Shown piece by piece: positions 30,600 through 41,835 of a stretch of DNA of 64,000 nucleotides (positions are counted from its first letter, which is position 1; every line of letters starts with the position of its first letter). Source of the stretch: Porphyra umbilicalis (Eukaryota > Rhodophyta > Bangiophyceae > Bangiales > Bangiaceae); NCBI GenBank assembly GCA_002049455.2, contig KV918785.1, positions 248,001 to 312,000 of the forward strand, given 5' to 3'. The notes beneath the pieces are model-generated. The model searched no databases. It was not told the origin of the DNA and saw only the letters and a list, made by a program, of their open reading frames with translations. The translations under genes and the position numbers were made by a program.

Positions 30600-30962
30600 A
30601 TGCTACTGCGACAAAGATGGGTGTCACGACGGTGGCGCACGACGGTGGCGCACGACGGTGACGCACGACGGTGGCGCACGACGGTGGCGCACGACGGTGG
30701 GCACGACGTCGGTCGGTGGGTGGCAGTGGGCAGCGGTGCGCGGCGGTGGGCGGCGGTGGGCGGCGGTGGGCGGCGGTGCGCGGCGGTGCGCGTCGAGCTA
30801 CCGCAAAGAAGATGGGCGTGACGACGGTGGCGCACGACGGTGGCGCACGACGGTGGCGCACGACGGTGGCGCACGACGGTGGGCACGACGTCGGTCAGTG
30901 GGCGGCAATGGGCGGCGGCGGGCGGGGGCGGGGGGCGGTGGGCGGCGGCGGTGCGCGTCATG
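30600..30962 (+). repeat. Minisatellite with 13-bp units in a ~200-bp higher-order duplication
   Basis: Arrays of CACGACGGTGGCG (13 bp) occur at 30625-30700 and 30828-30890. Each is followed by GGGCACGACGTCGGTC and GGCGGTG-rich DNA. The start of each block (AAAGATGGGTGTCACGACGG; AAAGATGGGCGTGACGACGG) shows a duplication of about 200 bp. Confidence 0.9.
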
Positions 30963-32239
30963 CGGACGCGCCCGGCGCACGGCATATAAAAAACAGTCGC
31001 CAGACGCTGCTGCTGCCGCCCCCCCCCCCAAATCAGGCATGCTGGTGGGGGCGCAGGCACCACCACCGGTCCCAGGCACCCGATGGCTGGTCCGCCAACA
31101 GTGCGGGGCCCGGCATCGCACGCCCACATGACGCGTGGCGCGGCGCGGTTCCACAAATAATCCGTGCGTGGACACAACCCAGTGTGCTGAGCACAACCGG
31201 TCCCCAGAGGGCCGTGACGCAGTCATATCAGGTCCACTCCGAAGGTGCGCGGCCCACAGCGCATGCGACCTGTTTTGTGCGTCCACGTCTCTCCTTTGGC
31301 CTCGCGAGACGCGGTGTCAAGCAACGTACGCTTTCAATGTGACCCACCGAGATAGAGGCCGTTGAAGACACTCGGCAGGGGTCGAGGAAGCCGCCACATG
31401 GCAGCACAAAGCGACCTGTTCGAGATTCGTGCCCCACGCGAAATGATAGATGACCTGGGCTTGGTCATACTGCGCGTGACCGGTCATTCAGTCACCTCTC
31501 GCTGGCCCCCGCGTCGGGTCAAATCACGCTGTGCGATCAAACGACGCCACACGTGGCCACGTTCGCGGTCATCATTGAGCGTCGTTTGGCTTCGTTTGGC
31601 TTCGTTCCGTCCATGACAGCACTCAGATTCATGTCAAACTTCTCGACACAGTCGCGAACGGGCGCTCGGGATCCGCATATCGGCCTTCTATGTGGAGAAC
31701 GCGCCGGCATTCGCGAACGCTTCCGTACCCCCGGCCTGTTATCCGGTTGGACTTATCCCAATCTTCTAAATCGTTTCTGGTGCCTTTGTGGACAGATCCG
31801 GCTCGCTGACGTTGTCGGTGATCACTCAGGCTGCGTTTTTCCACATAGAGCGCCACGTGGGGCCACGTGGGACACGTGGGCCCATATTTTGTGGATGCGG
31901 AACGTTGTTGGTACCGCTCTAAGCGGTCCACCATTCCTTCCAGGTACCGCGCGGCGCTGCAACGCCAGCCTTACCGATGGCCAATCTGCGACCTGAAGAG
32001 AGGTGTACCTGGTGCCGTACAGTCAGTCGACGAGAACCCTATGCGCTTGTGACATTGGTCATACGAGAAGTCGCACGACGCCCGTGCTACTGTGATCAGC
32101 TTGTCGTAGAGCAACACAGGCTGTTGGCAATAGCTGGTTGCTATCCGCGTGTCCCGTGCACATGGCCCCGAAATATCTTCAAATCTCTTTGGGCCAAAAG
32201 TTCTGCCTTCCCAAGCACACAAGGTCAGCAAAAGTAATA
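30963..32239. other. Gene-free DNA with a hairpin and inverted-repeat arm
   Basis: A TATA-like CATATAAAAAAC at 30983-30994 precedes no recognisable gene. TCTATGTGGAGAACGC near 31688 and GCGTTTTTCCACATAGA near 31834 are inverted. The distal arm at 31894-31920 is annotated separately. Confidence 0.4.
31894..31920 (-). repeat. Right arm of a distant inverted repeat
   Basis: Reverse complement of 26929-26954 with one additional base. Confidence 0.65.
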
Positions 32240-32241
32240 TA

Positions 32242-32682
32242 TTGCTGATCCCCCAATTCTGTCCTCATCGACCAGGAACGGTTCCTGGCGGTACGGTTCT
32301 TGTAGAACTGGCCATCTATTGGTTAAACGCAGCCGTAAACAGCTGCTCAGCACGAATCTGAGACGTCCTATTGGCTCTCCCACCGCCACTTCCGAGCAGA
32401 ACAGTGCTCCTTCTTCTTCTTGAGATTTTCTTCCGATCCCTTCCGTGCCAAGGGAGCAACCGGCCCGCAATCGTTGGGATATCGAGATTTTCTGGGAGAT
32501 ACGCAGAAAAGTGCAGAAAAACGCAGGCGTCGATTGTGCGATTGGGGGCCGTACGGGCACATTCTGTAAAGATCGGGCCGGACATGCACTGCTGTCGGAC
32601 TGCTCGACCAATGAGAGATCTGCATTCATTGCCGTTCCACTACCGTTCCTGGGCGATGAGGACAGAATTGGGGGATCAGCAA
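32242..32682. mobile_element. 441-bp MITE with 40-bp TIRs and TA target duplication
   Basis: Inverted repeats 32242-32281 and 32643-32682 match at 39 of 40 bases (start TTGCTGATCCCCCAATTC). They are flanked by TA at 32240-32241 and 32683-32684. The length, long TIRs and TA duplication fit a Stowaway-like Tc1/mariner MITE. No coding capacity. It sits 87 bp from the tRNA gene. Confidence 0.9.
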
Positions 32683-32768
32683 TACCAAGCCGAGGCAGCT
32701 AACGGCGTAGTCGGTGAGCTCCGTCAAAAGGAGCAGCATGTCTCTACCGTTAACGAAGAACGCATTCG

Positions 32769-32840
32769 GGGGTGATCCGAGAATCGAACTCGGGACCTCG
32801 CGCACCCGAAGCGCGAATCATACCACTAGACCAATCACCC
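32769..32840 (-). tRNA. tRNA-Pro (anticodon CGG)
   Basis: The 72-nt minus-strand sequence folds as a cloverleaf. The acceptor GGGTGAT pairs with ATCACCC, with discriminator C. The D arm is TGGTCTAGTGGTA. The anticodon stem CGCGC/GCGCG holds the loop TTCGGGT, giving anticodon CGG. The T arm is CCGAG-TTCGATT-CTCGG. The layout resembles eukaryotic tRNA-Pro. Internal A box (TGGTCTAGTGG) and B box (GAGTTCGATTC) are present. No intron and no encoded CCA. Confidence 0.95.
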
Positions 32841-33704
32841 GGATGTGGAAGAGGCACTCTACCGTTTTATTTTATAGCCGTTGACACTATGGTTCAGTGG
32901 TGCTGCAGTCTGCAGTTTTTGCTCAGTCCGTCCAGGTAGTATCGAGAGCTGATCTCTATGGAACCCTCAAGCACACGCGTCGTCTGCATTGGGGTAGAAG
33001 TAGGGAGAGGCGTTGAGCAGTGGTTGGGCACGCATTTTGCATTCTACACGCACCTACTCCCTATGGCTAATTGTGCCGGTCCTTCGCGAGCCATGAATGC
33101 CGGCTCTACATGAATGCTCCCGTAGCACCCATCGAATGAAAATGAGGTGCTCGTCCTACGTCGAGTCTCGGATTTCACTTCATTGCCCAGTGTGTGTGTG
33201 GTACGGTAGGAACAGAGAAGCGGTATGCGGCCAGCCAGCAGTGTTCAATCTGATGAGTAGTGCGGCTGTGGCGAGTCACGAGGGTTCTGCGCTGCGGCCG
33301 TCGCTGGACATGGACCGGGCTGCTCGAAGACTGCTTCGTTATCATGCAACAGTTGGTCTGTTGACACTCTAACCACCTGGAGGACCCCAGGCATGATCAT
33401 GGTACGAGCAGACGTCGCCGGATAAGCATACGACAAAAACCATTGTGCGGAGCAGGGCAGCCACAGGGACGTCCCCCGTGCTATCCATGAATGGCGCTTC
33501 GCACCAAGAGGACAAAACCATTCCCGTGTTCACAAACGACACGTCGCCTCAAACAAGTGAGCGACCACACAACGCCCCGTGCGACGACGGCACGCTTGGC
33601 AGCCACGGCGAGGAGGCACGCGCCAAGACCCCATGGCGATGCCACAGGCACGGCCCTCCCCCACCGACGCCGGTCTTCCAACCGACCGGCCCCCCCCCTC
33701 CCCC
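32841..33704. other. Intergenic DNA
   Basis: Nothing recognisable on either strand except the C9 run at 33690-33698, which is the sense-strand G tract just past the stop of the minus-strand methyltransferase. Confidence 0.4.
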
Positions 33705-34478
33705 TCAGGCCGCGACCGACGGCGGCTTGCGCCCCGCCAGCAGCGCCATCTCCCGCCACTTCCAAAAACAATCCACGTCGGCCAGCCCCGCGTCGGCGAG
33801 CATGGCCAGCTGCGGGGCGACCGGCGCCAGCACGTTGGACGGGTCGTCCTCGGCAACGGGAACGCCGAGGGCGCCCAGGAATTCCGCGTGCAGCCCCGCC
33901 GTCGGCGACGCCACGTGCTCGAGGTTGATCAACGTGCCGCCGGGCGCGAGCAGCGCCGCCGCCTCGGCATACACGGCGCGCTTGCGGGCGTCAGACAGGT
34001 GGTGGATGGCAAAACTCGAGACGACCACGTCAAAGAGGCGGCCGCCGCCGCCCGCACCCCCGCCGGTGCCGTCCGTGGCGCCACTGGCGCGCCGCCCCGC
34101 CACGCCGGGGTCATCCCCCACTGCCGCCTCCCCCGCGGCCGCCGCCGCGTCGGCCGCCGCCAGCAGCGCCGCCGCCGGCAGCGGCGCGTCCATATTGTGG
34201 TCGACGACCGCCACGCGGCGCTCCGTCGCAAAGCGGGCGCGCGCGGCGGCGAGCATTGGCGGCGACATGTCCACCCCCACCCCCGCCGTCAAGGCAGGGC
34301 GCGCAGACAGCACCGCCGCCAGCAGCCGCCCGTCACCCGTGCCGAGGTCCAACACCCGCCCGACGGTGGGGGGGAGGAGCTCCACGACGACCGCTTCGCC
34401 TTCGGAGCGGTGGGGGAGGGTGTCTGCGTGGCCGAGGTAGCGCGTGACGTGGGCGTCTTCGGCCCACTTGTTAACCAT
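33705..34478 (-). CDS. Class I SAM-dependent methyltransferase
   Basis: 257 residues from ATG at 34478 (MVNKWAEDAHVTRYL) to TGA. Motif I VLDLGTGDGRLL lies at about 42-53. An acidic motif follows (GVDMSPPMLAAARARF), then DHNMDAPLP. The motif IV region reads FDVVVSSFAIHHLSDARKRA, then LLAPGGTLINLEHVASPT and a C-terminal DVDCFWKWREMALLAG. It is a small-molecule type methyltransferase of unknown substrate. The compact domain and the phrases SSFAIHHL and NLEHVASPT are, from memory, close to bacterial (actinobacterial/cyanobacterial) methyltransferases, so lateral origin is possible. A low-complexity Ala/Gly insertion lies before FDVVV. The frame is open upstream to 34745, but that part is not protein-like. 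It is divergent from the GH35 gene. Confidence 0.85.
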   Translation of the reverse strand: MVNKWAEDAHVTRYLGHADTLPHRSEGEAVVVELLPPTVGRVLDLGTGDGRLLAAVLSARPALTAGVGVDMSPPMLAAARARFATERRVAVVDHNMDAPLPAAALLAAADAAAAAGEAAVGDDPGVAGRRASGATDGTGGGAGGGGRLFDVVVSSFAIHHLSDARKRAVYAEAAALLAPGGTLINLEHVASPTAGLHAEFLGALGVPVAEDDPSNVLAPVAPQLAMLADAGLADVDCFWKWREMALLAGRKPPSVAA

Positions 34479-35318
34479 CGTTGGGTGTTGGCAGCGGCGG
34501 GGCGGGAGGGGGGGTGGGGGGTCAGGGCGGCGGCAGCACGGTCGGCGGGTGGGCTGCTTGGCACGGGCGTCACGCTCAACCCCGACCGTCCTTGGTGTTG
34601 ACGCGAAGCGTGGGAGGCGTGCGCCCTCAAGTACCGCAGACGGCAGTGACCATCGCCGACGAGGCGGGAGGGACGGCACGGGTCGGCCGCCGCGCGGCGG
34701 GCCCCCCGGGGCGATGGCCGCGCTGGCCACCGCGGTCCCAGTCAATCGCCGCGCTGGATGTGGCGCCCACGGGATCCGCGACTCGCGCGAGCCATGTGGC
34801 TCACGCGGCTGTTCCGTACGCGATTTTCAAATCCCCATGTCTAGATTTCTCTTCAGGAGCATCGAATTCCACGCTGCCTGCCCGGCGTGGGCGTTGCTCC
34901 GACCGGCAGCACACCCCTGTAAACGGCGCCTGTGGCAGTCGCTACGGGGTACCCATCACACCCGGGTGTGTTCGCCCGCGGGCGCCCGCTGCTTTGGGCA
35001 TCCACCCGCGGCGCGCCCCCACCGCCCTACCGCCGACCCGGCGACGGCGGCAGTCCGCCGTGGCGGCCGCCTGCGTGGCGCCGCCAGCAGCGGTACACTC
35101 GTAGGGGGTGGGGGCGCCGCCGCGTCGGACGCACCGCCGGCTGCCGCCGCGGCGGCCGCGTCGACGCGCCCCCCCCGCCGCCGGCCGCCCGTCCCCCGGG
35201 GCCCGTCCGTCTCTCACCTCCCCTCTTCCCACCCCGCACCACTCCCCCCCACCCCCCCACCCCCCCCCCCCCCCCCCCGCCCCCCCTGGCAGACGCGGCG
35301 CCCCCCGCGTCGCCCGCC
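34479..35318. other. Divergent intergenic region between methyltransferase and GH35 genes
   Basis: Likely bidirectional promoter region. An AT-richer island lies at 34810-34875. C-runs occupy 35235-35286, close to the GH35 start. No TATA box was seen. Confidence 0.4.
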
Positions 35319-36844
35319 ATGGCGGGGCGGGTCCCCCCACCCCCGCCGTGGAGCGCGCCGCCGAGCCGACCGCCTTTGACCACCGCACCTACGGGGCAGC
35401 GGTCGATTGGACCCCCCACTGCCTCCTCGTCCACGGGGTGCCGACGCTCCTCGTGTGCGCCGAGGTGCACTACTTTCGCCTCCCCGACGCGTCGCGCTGG
35501 CGCGACGTGCTCCTCGCCCTCCGCGGCGCCGGCTTCAACGCGGTGCGGCTGTACCTCCACTGGGGCGCCCACTCCCCCGCGCCCGGCACCTACGTCTTTG
35601 ACGGCAACCGCAACGTGTCGCGGCTGCTGTCCCTGTGCACCGCCCTGCGGCTGCTGGTCATTGTCGCGCCGGGCCCCTACATTTGCGCCGAAGTGCAAGC
35701 CGGCGGCTACCCCGCGTGGCTCGTCGCCCGCCGCGGCCTGCGCGTGCGGCACCTGTGTTGGCCCCCCGTCGGGCTGCGCAAGCGGTGGGACGGCGCCTTC
35801 CACGCTGCGTGCGTCGAGTGGCTCGCCGCCGTGGTGCCGCTCGTGGCCGCCCACGAGCGCACCGCCGCCGCGGGCGGCTGCGTCGTGGCGGTGCAGGTGG
35901 AGAATGAGCTGCGCCAATCGCTCGGCGGGGTGGACGTGGCGCTCAACGCCGAGGTGCGGGCGCTCGCCGAGGCGGTGCGCGCGGCGGGCTGCACCGTGCC
36001 CCTCTTTCACAATGATGACTCGCCGGCGGGGTCGTGGGCGACGGGCAAGCGCGCGCGGACGGCGGTCGCGGGCGGCGCCCGCCGCGGCGACCGCAGCTAC
36101 CGGTCCGACTTGTACGGCTTTGACCTGTACTTTACGTTTACGCCGGGCTGCGCGTCGGGCGACGCGTCCTCGTGTCAGGTGGGGATGCTGGAGGTTGGCG
36201 GCGCCGCCGCGTGCACGCAGCTGCTGTGCGGCCTCGGCGGGACGGGGGTGGGCGGGGCGGATGGCGCCGCCACGCGCTGCTGCTTCCACCCCGACGTGCG
36301 GTACGCGGCGCCGCCGGCGGTGGGGTGGACGACCGCGTCCATGGCCGGCGCCGTCGACCACCTGGAAGCGACGATGCGGCGGATTGGGGGCTCAGCCGCC
36401 ACCGCGCCGCCGATCGTGGCCGAAGGCCAAGTCGGGTGGATCAACCAGTGGGCGCGCACGCGCGGTTACGACGACGTGTATGACTTTTTTGGGGAGGCCT
36501 TTTCGCCGACGCTCGCCGTCTCCCTTGCCGCCCAGGGGGTGACCATTGCCAACTGGTACATGGCGGCGGGGGGCACCAACTATGGGTGCATTGGCGACAC
36601 GGAGGTGTACACCTCGTACGACTACTCGGCGTTTGTGCGGGAGTATGGCAAGCTGTCGGCGCGGGGGCGGCGGCTGCGCCGCGTGTCTCTCTTCCAACGC
36701 TCCTTTGCGGGGGTGGGGCTCGCCGCGTGCGCGCGGGTGGCCGACCGCAAGGCCGCCGCCGCGTCCGTGCCGGGGCTCCTCCTCTGCGCCCGCCGCGCGG
36801 TGGCGCCCATCCCCGTCGTCGGCGGCGGCAGCGGCGGCGCGCCA

Positions 36845-36880
<36 letters not shown>

Positions 36881-39240
36881 GTCGACGGCGGCGGCGGCGA
36901 CGCGCCGCTCGACGGCACGGCGCGGCGGCCGACCTTCCTCTTCCTCCGCAACTTTGGCCCCGACGCGTCCCCCCCGGTGCGCTACTCGGTGGCGGTGGCC
37001 GGCGTGGTTGCCGGGGGCACCCTCCCCCCCCGCGCCGCCGCGATTGTGCCCGCCACTTACCCCCTCACGCCGACCTTTTCCGTCCACGTCGCAACCGTGC
37101 CGGTGCTCGTGCGGGGCGTCCACGACGGCGTTGATCTGTGGGCGCTCGCCGTGCGCCCCGCCGAGGCGGGGGTGCTCGTGCTGCACGCGTCCGCGGCGGC
37201 GTCGCCGCCGCCGGTCGTGACCGTCACGTGGGCGGTGCTCGACGGGTCGGCGGCGGGGGCGGTGGCCGCCTCTGCTGCCGACCCGGGCGCGACGGTGCCC
37301 GTGACGGAGCGGGTGCCCCTCGACGAGCTGCCGCTGGGCGAGGCGCCGCCGGCGGCGGGCGCCGCGGCCGCGCCCGTCTCCCTCGTGGCCACCACCGAAG
37401 CCGTCGGCGGGCTTTGTTACACGCTCGCCGTGCGGCGGGGCGGCCTCGTCGCCGCCGTTTCCGTCGACGACGGCGGCGGCGCCTCGGCGGTGGTGCTCCG
37501 CCTGCTCGCCATTGCCGACGCGGACGCCGACTCACTGACGGCCGAGCTGTCGGCGGTGGAGGCGCACCACTTTCCCGTCGTGCCGCCCGCGGGGGCGGGG
37601 GCGGCGGCGGCGGCACCCGCCGCTGCCACGGGCGGTGGTGGCAAGGCGGCGCCCGCGGCGGCGGCGGCGCCGGCGGCGCAGCGGTTTGGGATTGCGTGGG
37701 GGGGGGCGGAGGAGCTCGCCTTTGACCCGGCGTCGGGGGAGCTCACCGTCGGCGTGGCGCTCGGGGGGGGGGCGTCGCCGTCGACGCCGGCGCCCGTGTA
37801 CTTGCTGCGGGGGGAGGCTGCCGCCGCCGGTGGCAGCGGCAGCGCCGGCGGCGACGGCGGGGGGGACGCCGCCGATGCGTGCGCCGCCGTCGATGGGGAC
37901 AGCCGCCTGTCGGCCGTGACGGCGGAGAGTGGCGGCGGTGCCGACGGGGGGTCGCCCTCGACGGCCGGCGGCGCCGACGGTGGCAGCGGCAGCGGCAGCG
38001 GCGGCGGCGGCGGCCGCCCCCCCGAAGCGTTTACGCCCCTCCCCACCGCGGTGCTCGCCGTCTGCCCCGGCTTGTACGTGCTGCCGCCGGCGGGGGCGGC
38101 GGGCGCCCCCCCCCCCCCCCGGGAGCCCTGTCGGCCGACGCGCGGCGGGTGTTGGCGTCCCCCGCCCACGCCGTGCCGCTCGTCGAGCCGCTCGTGCGGA
38201 CCGTCGACTGGGCGGCCGACGTGGCGTGGACGCCGATCACGTATGGGGATCGGGACCCGCTCTACCACCACTACACGAGCGGCCACGTTGCGTACCGGCT
38301 GCGCTTCCGGCTACCCCGGCGCGGCCGGGGCGGCGGTGGCGGCGGGTCGCCCCGCCGGCCGACCGTTCGGCTGACGCTCAACGTGCGGCACGTGGGGACG
38401 GTGTGGGTCGACGGCGTCGCCGTCGGCGGCCAAGTGTGTTACAGCCACAACGCGGTGAGCGCGGGCGCGATGCACTTTGGGGACGTGGCCTACGCCGGGC
38501 GCAAGGCCCACGACTTGACGCCGCACCTCGACGCGGCCGCCGCCGACGGGGGCGACCACACGGTCGTCATCCTCGTCGAGTCCCTCGGCCAATCCCGCTC
38601 GCCCTTCCTCCTCAACGACGTGCGGAACCGGCGGGGGCTCCTCTCCGCGCGCCTCTCCCGCGTCGCCACGGACCGCCGGTGGGACATTGCGGGGGTGGAC
38701 GTGACCAAACTGCGGGACCCGTTCAACACGTCGGGGCTGCCGCTGGAGCGGGAGGCCGCCGCCGCGTCGCTGCCCGACGCGGCCGCGGCGGCGTGGGCGC
38801 CCCTGCGCGCGTCGGGCGCCGCCGCCGCGTCGTCGCTGTCGCTGCCGCTGACGCCGCGGGGCGGCCTCGTGTGGCTGCGGGCGACCTTTGACGCGCCCGC
38901 CGCGGCGGTGGGGGGGCGCTCGGGCGGCTGCGGGCGGGGCGGCGGCCTCGTCTACCCGCTTCGCCTCGCCCTCGACGGGCCGACTGCGTCGGCGCACGTG
39001 TGGGTCAATGGCCTCCTCGTCGGCCGCTACGTGGAGGCGCTCGGGCCCCAGTCGAGCTTTTTCATCCCCGACGGGCTCCTCGGTGAGCGCCACAACCGCC
39101 TCGCTGTGGCCGCCTACGCGCCGCGGGAGGTGGCGCTCGTCGTGCGCCTGCTGCCGTGGGTCGTGGCGCCTGCGTCGGGGAATTTGGACGCGGGGGGGGG
39201 GGTGTACGCCGTCGAGCGGCGGGTGCTGGCGGCGTGGTAG
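35319..39240 (+). CDS. GH35 beta-galactosidase (frame broken at C tracts)
   Basis: Hydrolyses terminal beta-galactosides, in a red alga plausibly of cell-wall galactans or storage galactosides. The catalytic barrel has the GH35 signatures AEVHYFRLPDASRWRDVL, GFNAVRLYLHWGAHSPAPG and IVAPGPYICAEVQAGGYPAW. The acid/base Glu lies in VAVQVENEL and the nucleophile Glu in IVAEGQVGWINQWA, followed by NWYMAAGGTNYG. The C-terminal jelly-roll part (GTVWVDGVAVGGQVCYSHN; HVWVNGLLVGRYVEALGPQS) lies in the next frame after the C15 run at 38106-38120. The ATG at 35319 (CGCCATGG) is one frame off the barrel frame, which shifts at a C-rich stretch at 35331-35345. The start and a signal peptide are therefore uncertain. 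Ala/Gly/Ser linkers (36840-36890, 37600-37680, 37830-38010) expand the protein to about 1300 residues. A G20 tract follows the TAG. Confidence 0.85.
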
Positions 39241-39718
39241 GGCCGCTGCCGGCGGACCTTCTGGGGGGGGGGGGGGGGGGGGCTCTGGGTGTGAGGGCGT
39301 GGCGGTGGAGCGGCATCCCCGCGGCTGCGTCGCGTGTGGGAGCCCGGCAGTCTGGATGGTTTTTGGGGGGGCTGCGGGGATGCTGCTCGCGTCGGCGGGG
39401 CGAGCTTGTGGCACCGCTGCGGGCGGGAGCCCTGTGTGTGTCGCGCGTCCTGGTGGTATGTACCCGCGCTGCGGGAGCGCGCACGTGCTCAGCTGCGTCG
39501 TGCGCGAGAGCCGGTTCAACGAAAACGAGTGTGAACGTTTTCGAGGCGGTTTACACACGCGCTGTCACGCCCGCAGCGCACCACGCTCCCACTCCACTGG
39601 CAGTGCCTGCCGGCCAGCCCCACCAGGTCGAGCGGCTGCGCAGTGTCCCCGCCGAGCCAACGCAGCAAGAGGGACCGAAAGAGAAGAAAAAAGCACCATA
39701 CCAGGACGCTATTGGCGC
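39241..39718. other. Convergent 3' intergenic region
   Basis: Between GH35 (+) and NDUFS2 (-). It holds the G20 tract 39263-39282 and a perfect small hairpin CGAAAACG/CGTTTTCG (39520-39543), possibly involved in 3'-end formation. Confidence 0.4.
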
Positions 39719-41835
39719 TCAACGGTCCACCTCCCCGAACACGATATCCTGGGTGCCGACAATCGTGACGACGTCGGCGACCATGTGGCCCTTGCTCATA
39801 AAGTTGAGGCCCGCCAGATGCGCGAAGCCCGGCGCGCGGATGCGGCAGCGGTACGGCCGGTTGGTGCCGTCGGCGACCAGCGCGACGCTAAACTCGCCCT
39901 TGGGCGCCTCCACCGACATGCACACCTCGCCCGGGGGGACCAGGAAGCCCTCCGAGTAGAGCTTGAAGTGGTGGATGAGCGCCTCCATGGACTGCTTGAG
40001 TTGCCCGCGCGACGGCGGGGAGATTTTGCGGTCGTCCACCTTGATTTCCCCCGCCGGCATCTGGTTGAGGCACTGCACGATGATGCGCACGCTCTGGCGC
40101 ATCTCCTCCATGCGGCACAGGTAGCGGTCGTAGCAGTCGCCATTGACGCCGACGGGCACGTTGAAGTCCACGTCTCCGTACGCGTCGTACGGCTGGGTCT
40201 TGCGGAGGTCCCACGCCACGCCCGAGCCACGGAGCATCACGCCTGTGAAACCCCAGTTGAGCGCCTCCTCGGCCGTCACGACGCCGATGTCGACCAGCCG
40301 CTGCTTCCAAATGCGGTTGCCCGTCAGCATCTCCTCCATCTCGTCAATGCGGGAAATGAACGGTTCGCAAAACGCGTAAATGTCGTCCATGAGGCCCATC
40401 GGCATGTCCTGTGCAACCCCGCCGGGGCGCACGTAGGCGGAATGGAGGCGCGCACCCGAAACGCGCTCGTAAAACTCCATCAGCTTCTCCCGCTCCTCAA
40501 ATGCCCAGAGGAAGGGCGTCAGAGCGCCGACGTCCATGGCGTGGCACGGCACGGCGAGGAGGTGGTTGAGCAGTCGCGTGATCTCCCCAAACAGAGTGCG
40601 GATGTACCGCGCACGCGGCGGTACCGTCGTCTTGAGGAGCTTCTCCACTGCCAGCGAGTAGCACTGCTCCTGCGCCATCATGGAGACGTCTGTTGGGGGC
40701 GGAAGGAACAAGCAGAATAGTCCAAGAAAAATCGTCGGCACAGGGTGCGGCGACGAAAAAGGCGGGACAGTGAGGGTCAGTACCGCGCCGTCAAATTTGT
40801 CCCCAACCAGCGACTCGTACACCCAAAGCACACAACGCGACACGCGGAAACAGAGCAGCACGACGGACGTTACTCGCCCACAACGAAGCTGCAGCCACCG
40901 CCGGCCCATCAGACGTGGCAGACAACGTACAGTCGAGACGATCAAAATACGGCAGCGCCTGCAAGTAGGTCTTGTGCTCAATGAGCTTCTCCGTCCCACG
41001 GTGGAGGAGGCCAATGTGGGGGTCTGCACGCTCCACAACTTCACCATCCAGCTCCAGCACCAGCCGCAACACACCGTGCTACGCAGGCGAATTCGGCCAA
41101 GGGAGACAGAGAGTGTCGAAGGAAATCAGTGCAGAGCACGTCAGTGGTCTGCAACGGCATCGCAGACAGAAAAGGTCTCGACAGACTGCCCACGTCCAGC
41201 TCGAAATCAAGGCGCGCCGGGTGAGCAGGGTGTGCCACATGGACGAAGGCGCAAACGTACAGCTAAACGAACGCAAGAAAGAACCGCCACGGGCACACCA
41301 CGCAGCAAGAGAAGCAGACACGCGCAATGCAAGATGACGTCCAGTCTGCTGGTTAGCTCCAAGGCGAACCGCAGGGGCACCAAGGCGCCTAGGCAGAGCT
41401 CGGTCACGCCACAAGCCTGGACCGCCCTTCACACCACAATTCCCCCCACAAATGCGCGGCACTCACACGCGGACCCCCACCCCCAGCGCCTGCCCCACCC
41501 CACCCCACCGCGCACGTACCCGCCGGGTGCTGGGGCCCAAAGTTGAGCGTAAAGTTCTTGATGGACTTTTGCGCCTCCCGGTCAGCGCGGAAGCGCGTCG
41601 CCTCGTCGGTCGTCAGCTGGTGCGGGGCCACCTCCCCGGCAACGACCCGCACCGCCGCGTCGGTCGCCAGCTGTTCGTTGCCCGCCGACGCAACCGACGG
41701 GAGCGCAGCGCGGGACACCGACCGTGCTTGCATCCCGCTGCCGGCAGAGAGGCCGGCGCCGCGGCCGGCGGTGCCGGCGCCAGCGGCAAATCGGCGGAGG
41801 GCGGCGCCGCCGCTGGCAGCAACGGTTCGAAGCAT
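39719..41835 (-). CDS. NDUFS2: NADH:ubiquinone oxidoreductase 49-kDa subunit, three exons
   Basis: Core complex I subunit near the ubiquinone site in the mitochondrial inner membrane. Exon 1 is 41835-41521: a mitochondrial presequence [20 protein letters not shown], then [12 protein letters not shown]. Exon 2 is 41078-40931: [20 protein letters not shown], then [20 protein letters not shown]. Exon 3 is 40689-39719: [37 protein letters not shown], ending [14 protein letters not shown]. Total 477 residues, normal for the family with its presequence. Intron 2 has GTACGT and CAACAG ends in matching phase. Intron 1 ends in TAG, but its GTACGT donor starts at 41519, leaving one extra G (41520) that would break the frame. 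An extra base in the GGG is likely. The family consensus QHPAAHGV would also need one more Ala. Confidence 0.95.

Noticed and set aside
30625..30700. 13-bp repeats as a CRISPR array
   Set aside because: Units are directly adjacent with no unique spacers; it is a minisatellite.
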